64,000 bases of DNA from Iningainema tapete BLCC-T55 (GTDB lineage: Bacteria > Cyanobacteriota > Cyanobacteriia > Cyanobacteriales > Nostocaceae), in the NCBI RefSeq assembly GCF_014698965.1, contig NZ_JACXAE010000085.1, positions 29,676-93,675 on the forward strand, read 5' to 3'. Under the pieces are notes generated by a model, which had not been told where the DNA came from, ran no database searches, and saw only the letters and a list, made by a program, of their open reading frames with translations. Both the position numbers and the translations under genes were made by a program. This document shows positions 44,194 through 52,993 of the stretch, piece after piece (the first letter of the stretch is position 1; each line of letters opens with the position of its first letter).

Positions 44194-45747
44194 TTATTTA
44201 ACTGTTTTTACAGCTAAAATTGGCTTTTTTCCCAACAGCTTGCGATGAATTTTGCCAGTTGAAGTACGCGGTAAATTTGCGACAAAGTGAATCGCTTTCG
44301 GAGCTTTAAAGTGAGGCAATCGCTGTTTAGCAAATTTACGAATGCTATCTTCAATTTCAGGTGATGGTTCTTGTCCTGGCTTGAGGCTAACATAAGCAAC
44401 AACTTGAGTTAATTGTTCACCACCATCAGACGGGATCACAGCGACCTCAAGTACCTGTGGATGCTGATGCAAGACATCTTCAATTTCCATAGGTGATATC
44501 CACTGACCATTCACTTTAAAGAGGTCGTCTGTGCGACCCATAAACCAGAAACAGCCTTCCGTATCACACAGATACTTATCTCCAGTGCGCATGGTATGCC
44601 CGTAGAGGACTTTCCTTGTCTCTTGGAGTTTGTTCCAGTACCCTAACATTAGGCTTTCTCCTCTGACTTCGAGGTCGCCAATCTCACTAGGAGAACAGGG
44701 ACAACCATTTTCGCCCACGACTTGAACTTCATATCCAGGTACAGGACGACCAGAACTGCCCGGTTTGCAGTTTCCTATACGGTTAGAAAGAAAAATGTGT
44801 AAAAACTCTGTCGTTCCAATACCCTCACAAATTTCATGGTTGTAAATCGTCAGCCACTGATGCCAAACACTTTTAGGTAGTTGTTCTGCTGCTGATACAC
44901 ATAAACGTAACGAAGAGACATCAAGAGGACAAATTTCTTTGACAGCAAGAATAGCTGTATAGACGCTGGGTATGCCAAATATAACTGTGGGTCGATAGCG
45001 CTGAACATCAGTAATGATGTCAAAAGCGTTTTGAGCGTCAGACAATATAGCAGCCGCACCTACTGCCATCGGCATATACAAGGTATTTCCCAAGCCATAA
45101 GCAAAGGGCATCTTGGCAACTGAGTATGTGATGTCATCTGAATGCAAACCAAGCGTAGCTTTACCATAACTTTCTGCACATACCACCATATTTTGATGGA
45201 GGTGAATTACACCTTTGGGGCGATTGGTACTACCAGAAGTGTACAAAAAGAAAGCTGGTTCATCCCGATAGGTATCAGTTAATGGTATTTCATCTTGCTG
45301 AGCCAGCAGAGACATAAACGATTCCCCATCTACTAGCAAAACATGACGGAGAAACTGAGACTGAATTGGAGCTAGTTTCTCTTGCCACTCTTGAGTTGTC
45401 AGTAAAATCTTGGCACGGGAATCTTGCAAAATATACTGTATATCATCAACACTACTATTCGTATTAATTGGAACTGGTACAGCACCGAGCCATATAGCAC
45501 CCCAGAAAGCAAATACAAACTCTGGACTATCTGGCAATAAAATCGCTATTCGATTTTCCCGCTCTAGATTTAGATGAGAAAGTAATGTGGCAGTACGCTG
45601 AACAAAGCTCTTCACTTGAGCGTAAGTGTATGTCTCGTCTTGATAATAAAAGGCAATTTTCTCACCACGCCCCTGTTTTAAGTTTCCTTCTACAAAGTAA
45701 GCGGCAACATTAAAGACTTGAGGCAGCCGTTCAGAAATACTGTCCAT
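44194..45747 (-). CDS. Aryl-acid activating enzyme (benzoate-CoA ligase-like; probable salicyl-AMP ligase)
   Basis: 517 residues of the ANL adenylating superfamily. The phosphate-binding loop is LYTSGSTNRPKG, followed by HLHQNM, the aromatic-acid pocket region PFAYGLGNTLYMP, TTEFLHIF, a GRTDDLFKVNGQWISP hinge and the C-terminal catalytic Lys in TSTGKIHRKLL. Overall it resembles benzoate-CoA ligases more than the DhbE/YbtE-type aryl-AMP ligases that usually load siderophore carriers. In this setting, directly upstream of salicylate synthase and 32 bp downstream of a stand-alone carrier protein, activation of salicylate and loading on that carrier is the likely role. Benzoate or a CoA acceptor is the alternative and cannot be excluded from sequence. 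Confidence 0.85.
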   Translation of the reverse strand: MDSISERLPQVFNVAAYFVEGNLKQGRGEKIAFYYQDETYTYAQVKSFVQRTATLLSHLNLERENRIAILLPDSPEFVFAFWGAIWLGAVPVPINTNSSVDDIQYILQDSRAKILLTTQEWQEKLAPIQSQFLRHVLLVDGESFMSLLAQQDEIPLTDTYRDEPAFFLYTSGSTNRPKGVIHLHQNMVVCAESYGKATLGLHSDDITYSVAKMPFAYGLGNTLYMPMAVGAAAILSDAQNAFDIITDVQRYRPTVIFGIPSVYTAILAVKEICPLDVSSLRLCVSAAEQLPKSVWHQWLTIYNHEICEGIGTTEFLHIFLSNRIGNCKPGSSGRPVPGYEVQVVGENGCPCSPSEIGDLEVRGESLMLGYWNKLQETRKVLYGHTMRTGDKYLCDTEGCFWFMGRTDDLFKVNGQWISPMEIEDVLHQHPQVLEVAVIPSDGGEQLTQVVAYVSLKPGQEPSPEIEDSIRKFAKQRLPHFKAPKAIHFVANLPRTSTGKIHRKLLGKKPILAVKTVK

Positions 45748-45779
45748 CCTACATTCTTCCTCTCATAACTTAATATCTC

Positions 45780-46028
45780 TTATTTAGCTTGAACAGCCAT
45801 CATCTCCTCAACTAAATTGCAGATTTGAGCCAATGTCATATCATGTCGAGCTTCCAGCTTGACGTTAACTCCCAGCCTACGTTTCAATCCCAAGGCAAGT
45901 TCTACTGTCTCAATAGAATCAAGCTGCAAATCTTTGTGGAGATAAGTGTCTTCATGAAGCAACTCTTGAGCAACCCCTAAATCATTAAGTATTGCCTTGA
46001 GAGTATTCATCACGTTGAGAGTATCCAT
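45780..46028 (-). CDS. Stand-alone aryl/acyl carrier protein
   Basis: 82 residues from ATG 46028 (MDTLNVMNTLKAIL). A longer frame opens at 46121, but AAAGGA about 10 nt before 46028 and the usual carrier length support the shorter form. The phosphopantetheine serine is in LQLDSIETVEL, within a typical four-helix carrier sequence. It is the first gene of the minus-strand biosynthetic operon, just before the aryl-activating enzyme, and probably carries the salicyl thioester to the KASIII-ACP-Cy protein. The LDSIE motif is closer to ACPs than to NRPS-type LGGxS carriers. Confidence 0.85.
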   Translation of the reverse strand: MDTLNVMNTLKAILNDLGVAQELLHEDTYLHKDLQLDSIETVELALGLKRRLGVNVKLEARHDMTLAQICNLVEEMMAVQAK

Positions 46029-46397
46029 ACAACAAAGTTCCTTTAAACACTTGTGTGAGCAACATCCTTGAACTGCTATACCCTTTAGGCTTGCGCTTTG
46101 CCCAATTGTGCAGAATATCAAAGAGTGTCGCCCACTGATGGGGAATTATTTGTATGCTGTTGAGAATTTGAGTCATTTTTCACCCCCAGGCAATTAGATG
46201 CACGCTTTTAATGGTTAAATTGGGCAAACTGAACGACAAATTTAAATCTATGAGAGTCGTATTGCTGCCTTTACGCCAAGAAACTATTCAATTGAGAAAA
46301 TTTTCGCTCCTATAAACCTTAGTTGTTGCTTTATGCAAGCTACGACGCAATTGCTTGGTCAGTCAAGCAAATTTGATTTAGACTATGTTGCCAGTAG

Positions 46398-46537
46398 TTT
46401 TCAATTAACATTTTTTACTTTAGTGCAAGTTTATAGCGTTTAGCAAGTTTGTATTAATAGGTATTAGTTATCAATAACTAATTTTGCTATACGCTGTCAC
46501 TAAGCTCAAATAATTTATTACTTTTGATAGATGTTAA
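46398..46537. promoter_or_regulatory. Regulatory block shared with the 29.2 kb intergenic region (copy B)
   Basis: Counterpart of 29141-29278. The first 80 bases are gap-free with 61 identities by hand count, and a second conserved stretch (CTTTTGATAGATGTTAA from 46521) lies at nearly the same distance (68 versus 66 bp from ATTAATAGG). The two regions flank different transcription units of one pathway, which suggests coordinated control. Confidence 0.65.
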
Positions 46538-46849
46538 AGCTAACTATACTCGGGTCTACCAGAGCCTATCTTACTTATTTTTTTGTGTATTATAAAATAC
46601 TAAAGTTTATAAGTAGCAAAAGTCCTTACTAGCAAAAGCTTTGCCAACTAATACGGAGATTTGTGGGTTGTGAAAATGAATGTCTTGCGCCCTTGACTTT
46701 GTCAATACCGATTTTACTTGTGTCTCTATCTCCTCAATTAGTGATAAGCTTTAGCAATAATTAGTTGAACTACACCTGCCATATGTAAATTTATTTTTTG
46801 TAGTTTGATTCTTTTGACTTTACTTGTGCAAATTTTTTGCAATAAACTT

Positions 46850-46870
46850 GATAATGCTCACATCATTATC
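46850..46870. promoter_or_regulatory. Fur-box-like palindrome
   Basis: GATAATG, seven bases, CATTATC. The arms equal the outer half-sites of the classical ferric uptake regulator consensus (GATAATGAT A ATCATTATC), with a spacer two bases longer. It lies 41 bp before the ATG of the truncated MFS gene and in the same intergenic region as the leftward aryl carrier operon. Iron-dependent repression is inferred. Confidence 0.5.
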
Positions 46871-46911
46871 GACAGATTGAGCTTTGGTAATTTTTAGATA
46901 TTTAAGTTATA

Positions 46912-47479
46912 ATGAAGACTTTAATTATCATCTGGCTGGGTCAGATGATTTCTATCATTGGCAGTAGCATGACTGGCTTTGCTTTTACTATCTGGGTGTG
47001 GGAACTCACAGGTCAAGCTACAACACTAGCCTTATTTGGGTTCTTTACACAAATACCGCAAGTCTTTATTGCTCCCACAGCTGGGGTAATTGTGGATCGT
47101 TGGAATCGTAAATACTACGTCATTGGACTTGTCGGTATCTTAACTATCGCTCCTCACGACTTTTGCGATCGCTCCAAAGTTAATCCTCAGGTGCAGGGGC
47201 GCGTTTTTGCCACCCGAAGAATTAGCTGGTACATCAGCAGTCGCCTACTTGATAGCTGGTACACTTGCCGATGAAGTTTTTGAACCTGCAATGATGCCAG
47301 ATGGGAGTCTTGCCCCTATCTTGGGCAAGATATTTGGCACTGGAAAAGGTGCAGGCATAGCACTTGTATATGTTATTTCTTCGCTCAGTATATTACTTGT
47401 TGGTTTAGGTGGATATGCTTTCCGCACGCTGCGTGATGTAGAAACCATACTGCCCGATCATGATGCTCATGTAGAGTAA
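46912..47479 (+). pseudogene. Decayed MFS exporter (internal deletion plus frameshift)
   Basis: The N-terminal part (46912 to about 47160) encodes typical first MFS helices and the loop motif VDRWNRK after SIIGSSMTGFAFTIWVWELTG. The frame then jumps without the central helices to QVQGRVFATRR, a C-terminal-half motif, and shifts near 47215 into another frame that continues TSAVAYLIAGTLADEVFEPAMMP and ends TLRDVETILPDHDAHVE. About 190 of the roughly 430 residues expected for this family remain. Related cyanobacterial MFS proteins of the EntS type are often found next to siderophore genes, so this was probably the product exporter. Neither half alone would be a working transporter. Confidence 0.85.
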
Positions 47480-47694
47480 GTCTGTAGAAGAAACCGGGGA
47501 TTGAGAATATTAATGTAACAGTTTGTAAAACTTTCCGGATTTTACCTCATGCCGTGTTGCATAAAGCAGGGTAGAGAAACATATATATCTGATAAACCTT
47601 TAATATGAATATGTTGCACGACTTGGGAAGATGGCGCTGAAGCGCCTACTACAAATAAACTCTTAAAACGAAAACCATACAAGATGTTAGTATA
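47480..47694. other. Intergenic region with a GGCGCT/AGCGCC repeat
   Basis: 215 bp without a gene. The palindrome GGCGCT..AGCGCC at 47633-47646, followed by TACTAC, is a dispersed cyanobacterial repeat type. The downstream gene's promoter is presumably here, but no convincing elements were found; the TATAAT next to the ATG overlaps the start codon itself and cannot serve as its -10. Confidence 0.4.
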
Positions 47695-50600
47695 ATGTGT
47701 CCACTCGGTGTTGCTACTAGTTATTCAACTCAAACTAAACAAAAAACCGTTGCTAAGTTATGGCTGGTACTTGTCGGAGTAAATCAATACCAAGATGAAC
47801 GACTTCCCGACTTGCGATACTCAGCAGTAGATTGTCAGGGATTGGCAGAAGCTTTGGTAGATGCCACCGCACAATTTGCGCAAAAAGAAATCAAAATTTA
47901 TCACGATTTTGCGCCTCAATCTCCTAATTTAAAAAATGTGCGTGCCAGTATCAAGCAAATTACTACATCTGCTCAACCTAAAGATACTATTTTATTTTAT
48001 TTTTCTGGACATGGAATTGTAGAGCCATACACTCAACAAGCATTCTTATGTTTAGCAGAGACTCAAACAGCTAATTTATTCGATACTGGTTTAGCATTAC
48101 AGGAATTATTACAATTATTAGGTAATTGTCCAGCACAGAATCAACTAGTATGGCTTGATGCTTGTCATAGTGGTGGTATGACATTTAGAAAGGAAACAGT
48201 AGAACCTGCACTTAGTCCAACACCACAATTACTGGCGGTATTACAGCAACGAGCTGCCAAAAGTAAGGGTTTTTATGCTTTACTTTCTTGTGATACAGAC
48301 CAACAATCTTGGGAGTTTCCAGAACTAGGGCATGGGGTATTTACTTATTATTTAATGCGGGGATTGCGCGGGGAAGCGGCTGACTCTCAAGGCGTCATTT
48401 CTGCCGATGGTTTGTATAAATATGTATATCATCAAACTTTGCAGTATGTAGATAAAAGTAATCAACAGTTACGATTAATTAATCAGCAGAAAATAAGTAA
48501 AGGAGAGCGAGAACTTTTTCGCGAATATTCACTACAAACTCCCAAAAGAATTGTCGAGGGAGTGGGAGAGTTAATTATCGGCAAAAAATTAGATAAAGCT
48601 GCGCAAAGAGTACGTAGATTAGGAGTAGTCATAGAAGGAATATCTGGCAGCATAGCATTAGATATCAGTAAATGTTTAGGTAATAGCGGCGAATTTGAAT
48701 TAGAGTATTTACAAGCATCAAAAGCTACTGTAGATGATGTGAAAAGAGCGATCGCACGTCTAGTGCATGAGCAACAACCAGAAACTGTTCTGCTTTACCT
48801 GCGGGGGCGAGTACCAGAAACCGAAGCAGCCGAAGAGTTGTTGCTGGGAGAAAATATCATAATTAAGCGCTGGTGGCTCAAGCAACAGTTACGCCGATGT
48901 AAAGCCAAGCAAATCATCATTCTTGAATGTCTGAATCAAGATTTGCCCACAACAACTTTACAAGATTGGGTAGAAGATTTGCTGCTGGATTCTCAGCAAG
49001 GGCAGTGTTTAATCGCCTGTGCGTCTCCACCAGAGCAACCAGAAAGATTTGCGCAAACTTTGCTTGATACTTTGAAGAATGCTTCTATTGTATCTGGATT
49101 ATCAGCAGCAGGCGCGATCGCCCAACTACAACTAGCAAATGCTGGTAGTGGCATTCCCCTTCAAGTTTGGCTATCTGGGGCAAAGGGGATCATAGAAATT
49201 TTACCGACAAAAACTAATTCCCAAACAGAAGTACCTATGGCAGGATTAGATCTGGGAGTATGCCCTTACATGGGTTTAAGTGCTTTTACCGAAGAAGACG
49301 CTCAATATTTCTACGGTAGAGAAAACTTAACTCAGCAGTTAATTCATCAACTAGCAAATAACTCAGTTCTTGCCGTCGTTGGTGCTTCTGGTAGTGGCAA
49401 ATCTTCTATCGTACAAGCAGGTATAATTCCCGCACTACGACTAGGCAAACAAATCCCTAATAGCGAACAGTGGTTGATTAAAAGTCTTCGCCCAGGAGAA
49501 CGTCCCTTAGAAGCTCTAGCGCAGCGCCTCGCGGGGGTAGGGGGGCACAGGAGTAGGGGGGCACAGGAGCAGGGGAACAGAGGAGAATTAGAGTTTACAC
49601 TCTCACAAACTCCCCTACTTCCCCACTCCCCTACTCCTCATCTCATAGAAGGAATACTCCACCAAGGAGTAGAGGGATTTGTTTATTGGCTGCGCAGCCT
49701 TCCCCATTCAATGGTGGTACTGGTAATCGATCAGTTTGAGGAATTATTCACCCTTGCTCCAGATGCAGACAGAGAAATTTTTTTAGAACTTGTATTGGGA
49801 GCAGTAAAACATGCAAGCGATCGCTTCAAATTAATTATCACTTTGCGTGCCGACTTCATTGCTTCTTGTTTAGAAATACCACCACTAGCCTTGTTTTTAC
49901 AAGAGTCAAGTGTACTAATTCCACCTCGACTAAGTTTAGATGATTACCGCCGTGTAATTCTCAAGCCAGCACAACAAGTAGGGTTAAAAGTAGAACCAGA
50001 ATTAGTAGAAGTACTACTGCGGGAGCTAAATCAATCAGCAGGAGATTTACCTTTACTAGAATTCGTTTTAGAGCAATTATGGCAACATCGTCAGGCTGGT
50101 GAATTAACATTACAAGCATATCAACAGCAACTTGGTGGAATTAAAGGTGCATTAGAGCGTTCTTGTCAAGCTGTTTATCAAAATTTAGATTCAGAAGCAA
50201 GGGAATGTGCTAAATGGGTTTTTCTCTCTTTAACCCAACTAGGAGAAGGTACAGAAGATACTCGACGCCGGGTATTCAAATCAGAGTTGATTGTGAAAAA
50301 ATATCCACTTGCATTGGTGGAAAGAACTCTCAAAGCTTTAACAGATGCCAAGTTAGTAGTAGTGAATTTAGAGGAGGAAACTGTGGAAGGGAGTAGGGGA
50401 GCAGGGGAAGCAGGGGAGGCAGGGGAAGTAGGGGAAGTTAATTCCTCAAAAGCCTTAAATTCTTCCTTTCCCTTGTCTCCCAATCCTATTACTATAGAAG
50501 TAGCTCATGAAATTTTAATTCGTCATTGGTCAACTTTGCGTTGGTGGTTAGAGGAAAATCGCAACAGGTTGCGTCTACAGCGTCAAGTCGAACAAGCCGC

Positions 50601-52929
50601 GATGTTGTGGAAGTACAATGGTGGACAATCTGATTTTTTATTACAAGGAGTACGGCTAGCAGAGGCAGAAGATATTTATATCAAATACACTGACGAACTT
50701 TCTGCTGATGTGCAGCAATTTATTGAAGCTTGTTTAGTACAAAGAAAACAACAACAACTTCAGGAAAAAAGAAGACTTAGACAAGCCCAACGTGCGGTAG
50801 TTGCGCTAAGTTTTTTAGGCATAGCTGCTTTCAGTTTTGGCGGTTTAGCTTACTGGCAAAGTCGTGCATCTCAACTCAGAGAAATTGAAGCATTGAATGC
50901 AAGTGCAAAAGCAAACCTTTTATCTAATCAGCAGTTAGAAGCACTAACTGCGAGTGCGAAAGCAGGAAAACAACTGAGAAAAGTTTTTAGTGTACCAGAT
51001 GAGATAAAACTGGCAACAGAAAATGTACTTGGGCAAGCAGTTTTCCAAACTCAAGAACTGAACCGTTTAGAAGGACATACTGATGGAGTGATTGCTGTTA
51101 GTTTTAGTCCTGATGGCAAAAAAATCGCTTCAGCTTCTTCAGATATGACTGCGAAAATTTGGGGTGATAATGGTAAGTTGCTCCTCACACTTACTGGACA
51201 TAGCAAGGCAATTAATAGTGTTAGCTTTGCTCCTGATGGAAAAACGATCGCCTCGGCTAGTGCTGACAAAACTATCAAAATTTGGAGTACTAGTGATGGT
51301 AGCTTACTCAGAACAATAAATGGTCATAATAATTCGGTTAATGGTGTCAGCTTCAGTCCTGATGGTAAAATGATTGCCTCTGTTAGTACTGACAAAACAA
51401 TTAAACTTTGGAGTACTAGTGATGCTCACTTAATTAGAACTATAACAGGACACAAGGCGGGACTTACTAGTATAAGTTTTAGCCCTGATGGTAAGATGAT
51501 TGCCTCCACAAGTGAAGACAAAACTGTGAGATTATGGAGTAGTAGTGATGGTCGCTTATTGAAAACTCTAAATGGGCATAAAAATTGGGTTAACTATACT
51601 ACATTTTCCCATGATGGCAAGATAATTGCTTCAGCAAGTGCTGATAAAACTGTTAAACTTTGGAGTACTGAAGATGGTCGCTTGTTGACAACTCTCAAAG
51701 GACATACTAACTCTGTATTCAGCGTAGCGTTTAGCCCCGACGATAAAACTATCGCCTCTGTTGGTGGAGACAGAGTTGTCAAACTTTGGAGTCGCAATGG
51801 TATAGAATTGGAAAATTTCAAGGGGCATTACAGTACCATTTGGGGTGTAAGTTTTAGTCCAAACCCCCCAGGGGGGTTGATTGCAACTGCGAGTGCTGAT
51901 AATACGATTAAATTGTGGCGGCGTAAAGACGCTTCTTTGCTAGAAATTTTTCCCAAAGATAACTCTCGGATTTATGATGTTAGTTTCAGTCCTGATGGAA
52001 GTGCGATCGCATCAGCTAATGGAGATGGTCAAATTAAGCTTTGGCGACGTAAAGATGGTAAATTGTTAAGACTACTATCTGGTCATACTGATTATGTCAA
52101 TGCTGTGAGCTTTAATCCTCTTGGTAGTACCATTGCCACAGCTAGTGATGACCAAACTGTTAAACTTTGGAATCTGAGTGATGGTAAATTACTCTATACG
52201 ATCAAAGAGCATAGTGGTGAAGTTAATAGCATCAGCTTCTCACCTAACGGCAAAATTATTGCTACTGGCAGTAGAGATAACACCATTAAATTGTGGCGCA
52301 GTAATGATGGTAAGTTAATTAAAACTCTCAACGGACATAGTGATGAAGTTTTTGGCGTCAGTTTCAGTCATGATGGTAAGATGATCGCCACTGCTAGTGC
52401 AGATAACACGATTAAACTTTGGAGTGTTGCCGATGGTCGCTTAATTAAAACGATTACCGCACATAATAACTGGGTATATGATGTAGCCTGGAGTCCTAAC
52501 GACCAAATTATTGTTTCTAGCAGTGCAGATAAAACCATTAAACTATGGCACAGTCGTGATGGACAATTATTGCGTACCCTAACTGGGCATACAGCAGAAG
52601 TTTACAGCAGTAGCTTTTCTCCTGATGGTAAGACAATTGCTTCTGTAAGTGAAGACAGAAGTGTGAAGCTTTGGCGTCTGGAGGGAAATCTAATCAAAAC
52701 TTTGCCAGAAAATGCCGCAGCTGTGATGAGTGTAAGTTTCAGCCCTGATGGCAAAACTTTCGTTTCTGGTAGTATAGATGGAACAGTCAAGGTTTGGAGT
52801 TTTGATCCTACTGACGAACCAATTGCGTCTATGAATTATCTCATGCAGCGTGCTTGCAATCAGTTACATAATTATCTGTACAATAACTCCAAGTTGAGCC
52901 AAAACGATCAACAAATCTGTGCAAATTAA
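47695..52929 (+). CDS. Caspase (C14)-STAND NTPase-WD40 protein
   Basis: 1744 residues. The N-terminal caspase-like domain has the His in FYFSGHG (near 103) and the Cys in LDACHSGG (near 155). A STAND NTPase follows ([21 protein letters not shown]), with Walker [10 protein letters not shown] near 563 and Walker [12 protein letters not shown] near 676. A membrane-like helix ([20 protein letters not shown]) lies near 1040. The C-terminus has fourteen WD40 repeats, about 1122-1702, enough for two seven-bladed propellers. Such proteins are signal-activated proteases in cyanobacteria; programmed cell death or defence roles are proposed for the family, and the target is unknown. Low-complexity repeats are in frame at 49534-49640 and 50385-50445, and a 17-bp palindrome in blade 7. 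No RBS was obvious, so the exact start is uncertain. Confidence 0.92.
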   Translation: MCPLGVATSYSTQTKQKTVAKLWLVLVGVNQYQDERLPDLRYSAVDCQGLAEALVDATAQFAQKEIKIYHDFAPQSPNLKNVRASIKQITTSAQPKDTILFYFSGHGIVEPYTQQAFLCLAETQTANLFDTGLALQELLQLLGNCPAQNQLVWLDACHSGGMTFRKETVEPALSPTPQLLAVLQQRAAKSKGFYALLSCDTDQQSWEFPELGHGVFTYYLMRGLRGEAADSQGVISADGLYKYVYHQTLQYVDKSNQQLRLINQQKISKGERELFREYSLQTPKRIVEGVGELIIGKKLDKAAQRVRRLGVVIEGISGSIALDISKCLGNSGEFELEYLQASKATVDDVKRAIARLVHEQQPETVLLYLRGRVPETEAAEELLLGENIIIKRWWLKQQLRRCKAKQIIILECLNQDLPTTTLQDWVEDLLLDSQQGQCLIACASPPEQPERFAQTLLDTLKNASIVSGLSAAGAIAQLQLANAGSGIPLQVWLSGAKGIIEILPTKTNSQTEVPMAGLDLGVCPYMGLSAFTEEDAQYFYGRENLTQQLIHQLANNSVLAVVGASGSGKSSIVQAGIIPALRLGKQIPNSEQWLIKSLRPGERPLEALAQRLAGVGGHRSRGAQEQGNRGELEFTLSQTPLLPHSPTPHLIEGILHQGVEGFVYWLRSLPHSMVVLVIDQFEELFTLAPDADREIFLELVLGAVKHASDRFKLIITLRADFIASCLEIPPLALFLQESSVLIPPRLSLDDYRRVILKPAQQVGLKVEPELVEVLLRELNQSAGDLPLLEFVLEQLWQHRQAGELTLQAYQQQLGGIKGALERSCQAVYQNLDSEARECAKWVFLSLTQLGEGTEDTRRRVFKSELIVKKYPLALVERTLKALTDAKLVVVNLEEETVEGSRGAGEAGEAGEVGEVNSSKALNSSFPLSPNPITIEVAHEILIRHWSTLRWWLEENRNRLRLQRQVEQAAMLWKYNGGQSDFLLQGVRLAEAEDIYIKYTDELSADVQQFIEACLVQRKQQQLQEKRRLRQAQRAVVALSFLGIAAFSFGGLAYWQSRASQLREIEALNASAKANLLSNQQLEALTASAKAGKQLRKVFSVPDEIKLATENVLGQAVFQTQELNRLEGHTDGVIAVSFSPDGKKIASASSDMTAKIWGDNGKLLLTLTGHSKAINSVSFAPDGKTIASASADKTIKIWSTSDGSLLRTINGHNNSVNGVSFSPDGKMIASVSTDKTIKLWSTSDAHLIRTITGHKAGLTSISFSPDGKMIASTSEDKTVRLWSSSDGRLLKTLNGHKNWVNYTTFSHDGKIIASASADKTVKLWSTEDGRLLTTLKGHTNSVFSVAFSPDDKTIASVGGDRVVKLWSRNGIELENFKGHYSTIWGVSFSPNPPGGLIATASADNTIKLWRRKDASLLEIFPKDNSRIYDVSFSPDGSAIASANGDGQIKLWRRKDGKLLRLLSGHTDYVNAVSFNPLGSTIATASDDQTVKLWNLSDGKLLYTIKEHSGEVNSISFSPNGKIIATGSRDNTIKLWRSNDGKLIKTLNGHSDEVFGVSFSHDGKMIATASADNTIKLWSVADGRLIKTITAHNNWVYDVAWSPNDQIIVSSSADKTIKLWHSRDGQLLRTLTGHTAEVYSSSFSPDGKTIASVSEDRSVKLWRLEGNLIKTLPENAAAVMSVSFSPDGKTFVSGSIDGTVKVWSFDPTDEPIASMNYLMQRACNQLHNYLYNNSKLSQNDQQICAN
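49534..49640. repeat. In-frame GGGGGCACAGGAG / CCCCTACT repeat in STAND region
   Basis: Tandem GGGGGGCACAGGAG units, then after a short spacer the complementary-type CCCCTAC/CCCACTCCCCTACTCC, giving potential for a long hairpin. It is translated as [18 protein letters not shown]...[12 protein letters not shown] between Walker A and Walker B. This GGGGAGCAGGGG-type sequence is a common dispersed repeat of Nostocales. Confidence 0.65.
50385..50445. repeat. In-frame (GGGGAAGCA)n low-complexity repeat
   Basis: Imperfect nine-base units (GGGGAGCA, GGGGAAGCA, GGGGAGGCA, GGGGAAGTA) translated as [14 protein letters not shown]. It interrupts the region after the STAND core between [13 protein letters not shown] and SSKALNSS. 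Unit number probably varies between strains, as is usual for nine-base tandem repeats. Confidence 0.7.
51862..51878. repeat. 17-bp AACCCCCC/GGGGGGTT palindrome in WD40 blade 7
   Basis: AA, six C, A, six G, TT. It is translated in frame as NPPGGL, changing the standard blade sequence FSPDGKxIAS to [12 protein letters not shown], with two extra residues in the turn between the strands. Confidence 0.75.
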
Positions 52930-52937
52930 TTTCATCA

Positions 52938-52962
52938 ACCGGGTTTTTGGGCAAAACCCGGT
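52938..52962. terminator. Strong hairpin between convergent genes
   Basis: ACCGGGTTTT and AAAACCCGGT form a perfect 10-bp stem with a 5-base loop (TGGGC), nine bases after the caspase-STAND-WD40 stop and 32 bases before the end of the opposing small gene. A bidirectional terminator is likely from its position, though no long T-tract follows; the sequence is also of a dispersed-repeat type. Confidence 0.55.
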
Positions 52963-52993
52963 GCAAGTGTATGAAAATTAGCGTGACACCATC

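Larger units (their letters stand above)
46029..46911. promoter_or_regulatory. Divergent intergenic region: biosynthetic operon / MFS remnant
   Basis: About 880 bp, AT-rich, with no credible gene. It holds an inverted repeat TTGCTTG...CAAGCAA (46351-46370), the block homologous to the 29.2 kb region (46398-46537) and a Fur-box-like palindrome (46850-46870). It must contain the promoter of the leftward aryl carrier operon. AAGCAA/TTGCTT half-sites recur here and in the 29 kb region. No clear -35/-10 pair could be assigned. Confidence 0.55.

Noticed and set aside
33345..46028. Assignment of the cluster to anachelin
   Set aside because: Anachelin needs Thr/Ser modules and a tyrosine-derived chromophore; the modules here read Cys-like, Gly and beta-alanine-like, so only the salicylate cap agrees.
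45780..46121. Long form (113 aa) of the carrier protein
   Set aside because: The first 31 residues are Cys-rich and unlike carriers, and AAAGGA precedes the inner ATG at 46028.
47207..47479. A separate 90-residue membrane protein gene
   Set aside because: Its sequence is the C-terminal end of the same MFS family whose N-terminus precedes it in another frame; it was merged into one pseudogene.
47691..47696. TATAAT as -10 of the caspase-STAND-WD40 gene
   Set aside because: It overlaps the start codon used for the gene, so it cannot be the promoter of that reading frame unless translation starts further downstream.
49534..50445. GGGGAGCA-type repeats as a CRISPR or recombination array
   Set aside because: Units are short, imperfect, without spacers and lie in frame in one long gene; they are ordinary low-complexity dispersed repeats.
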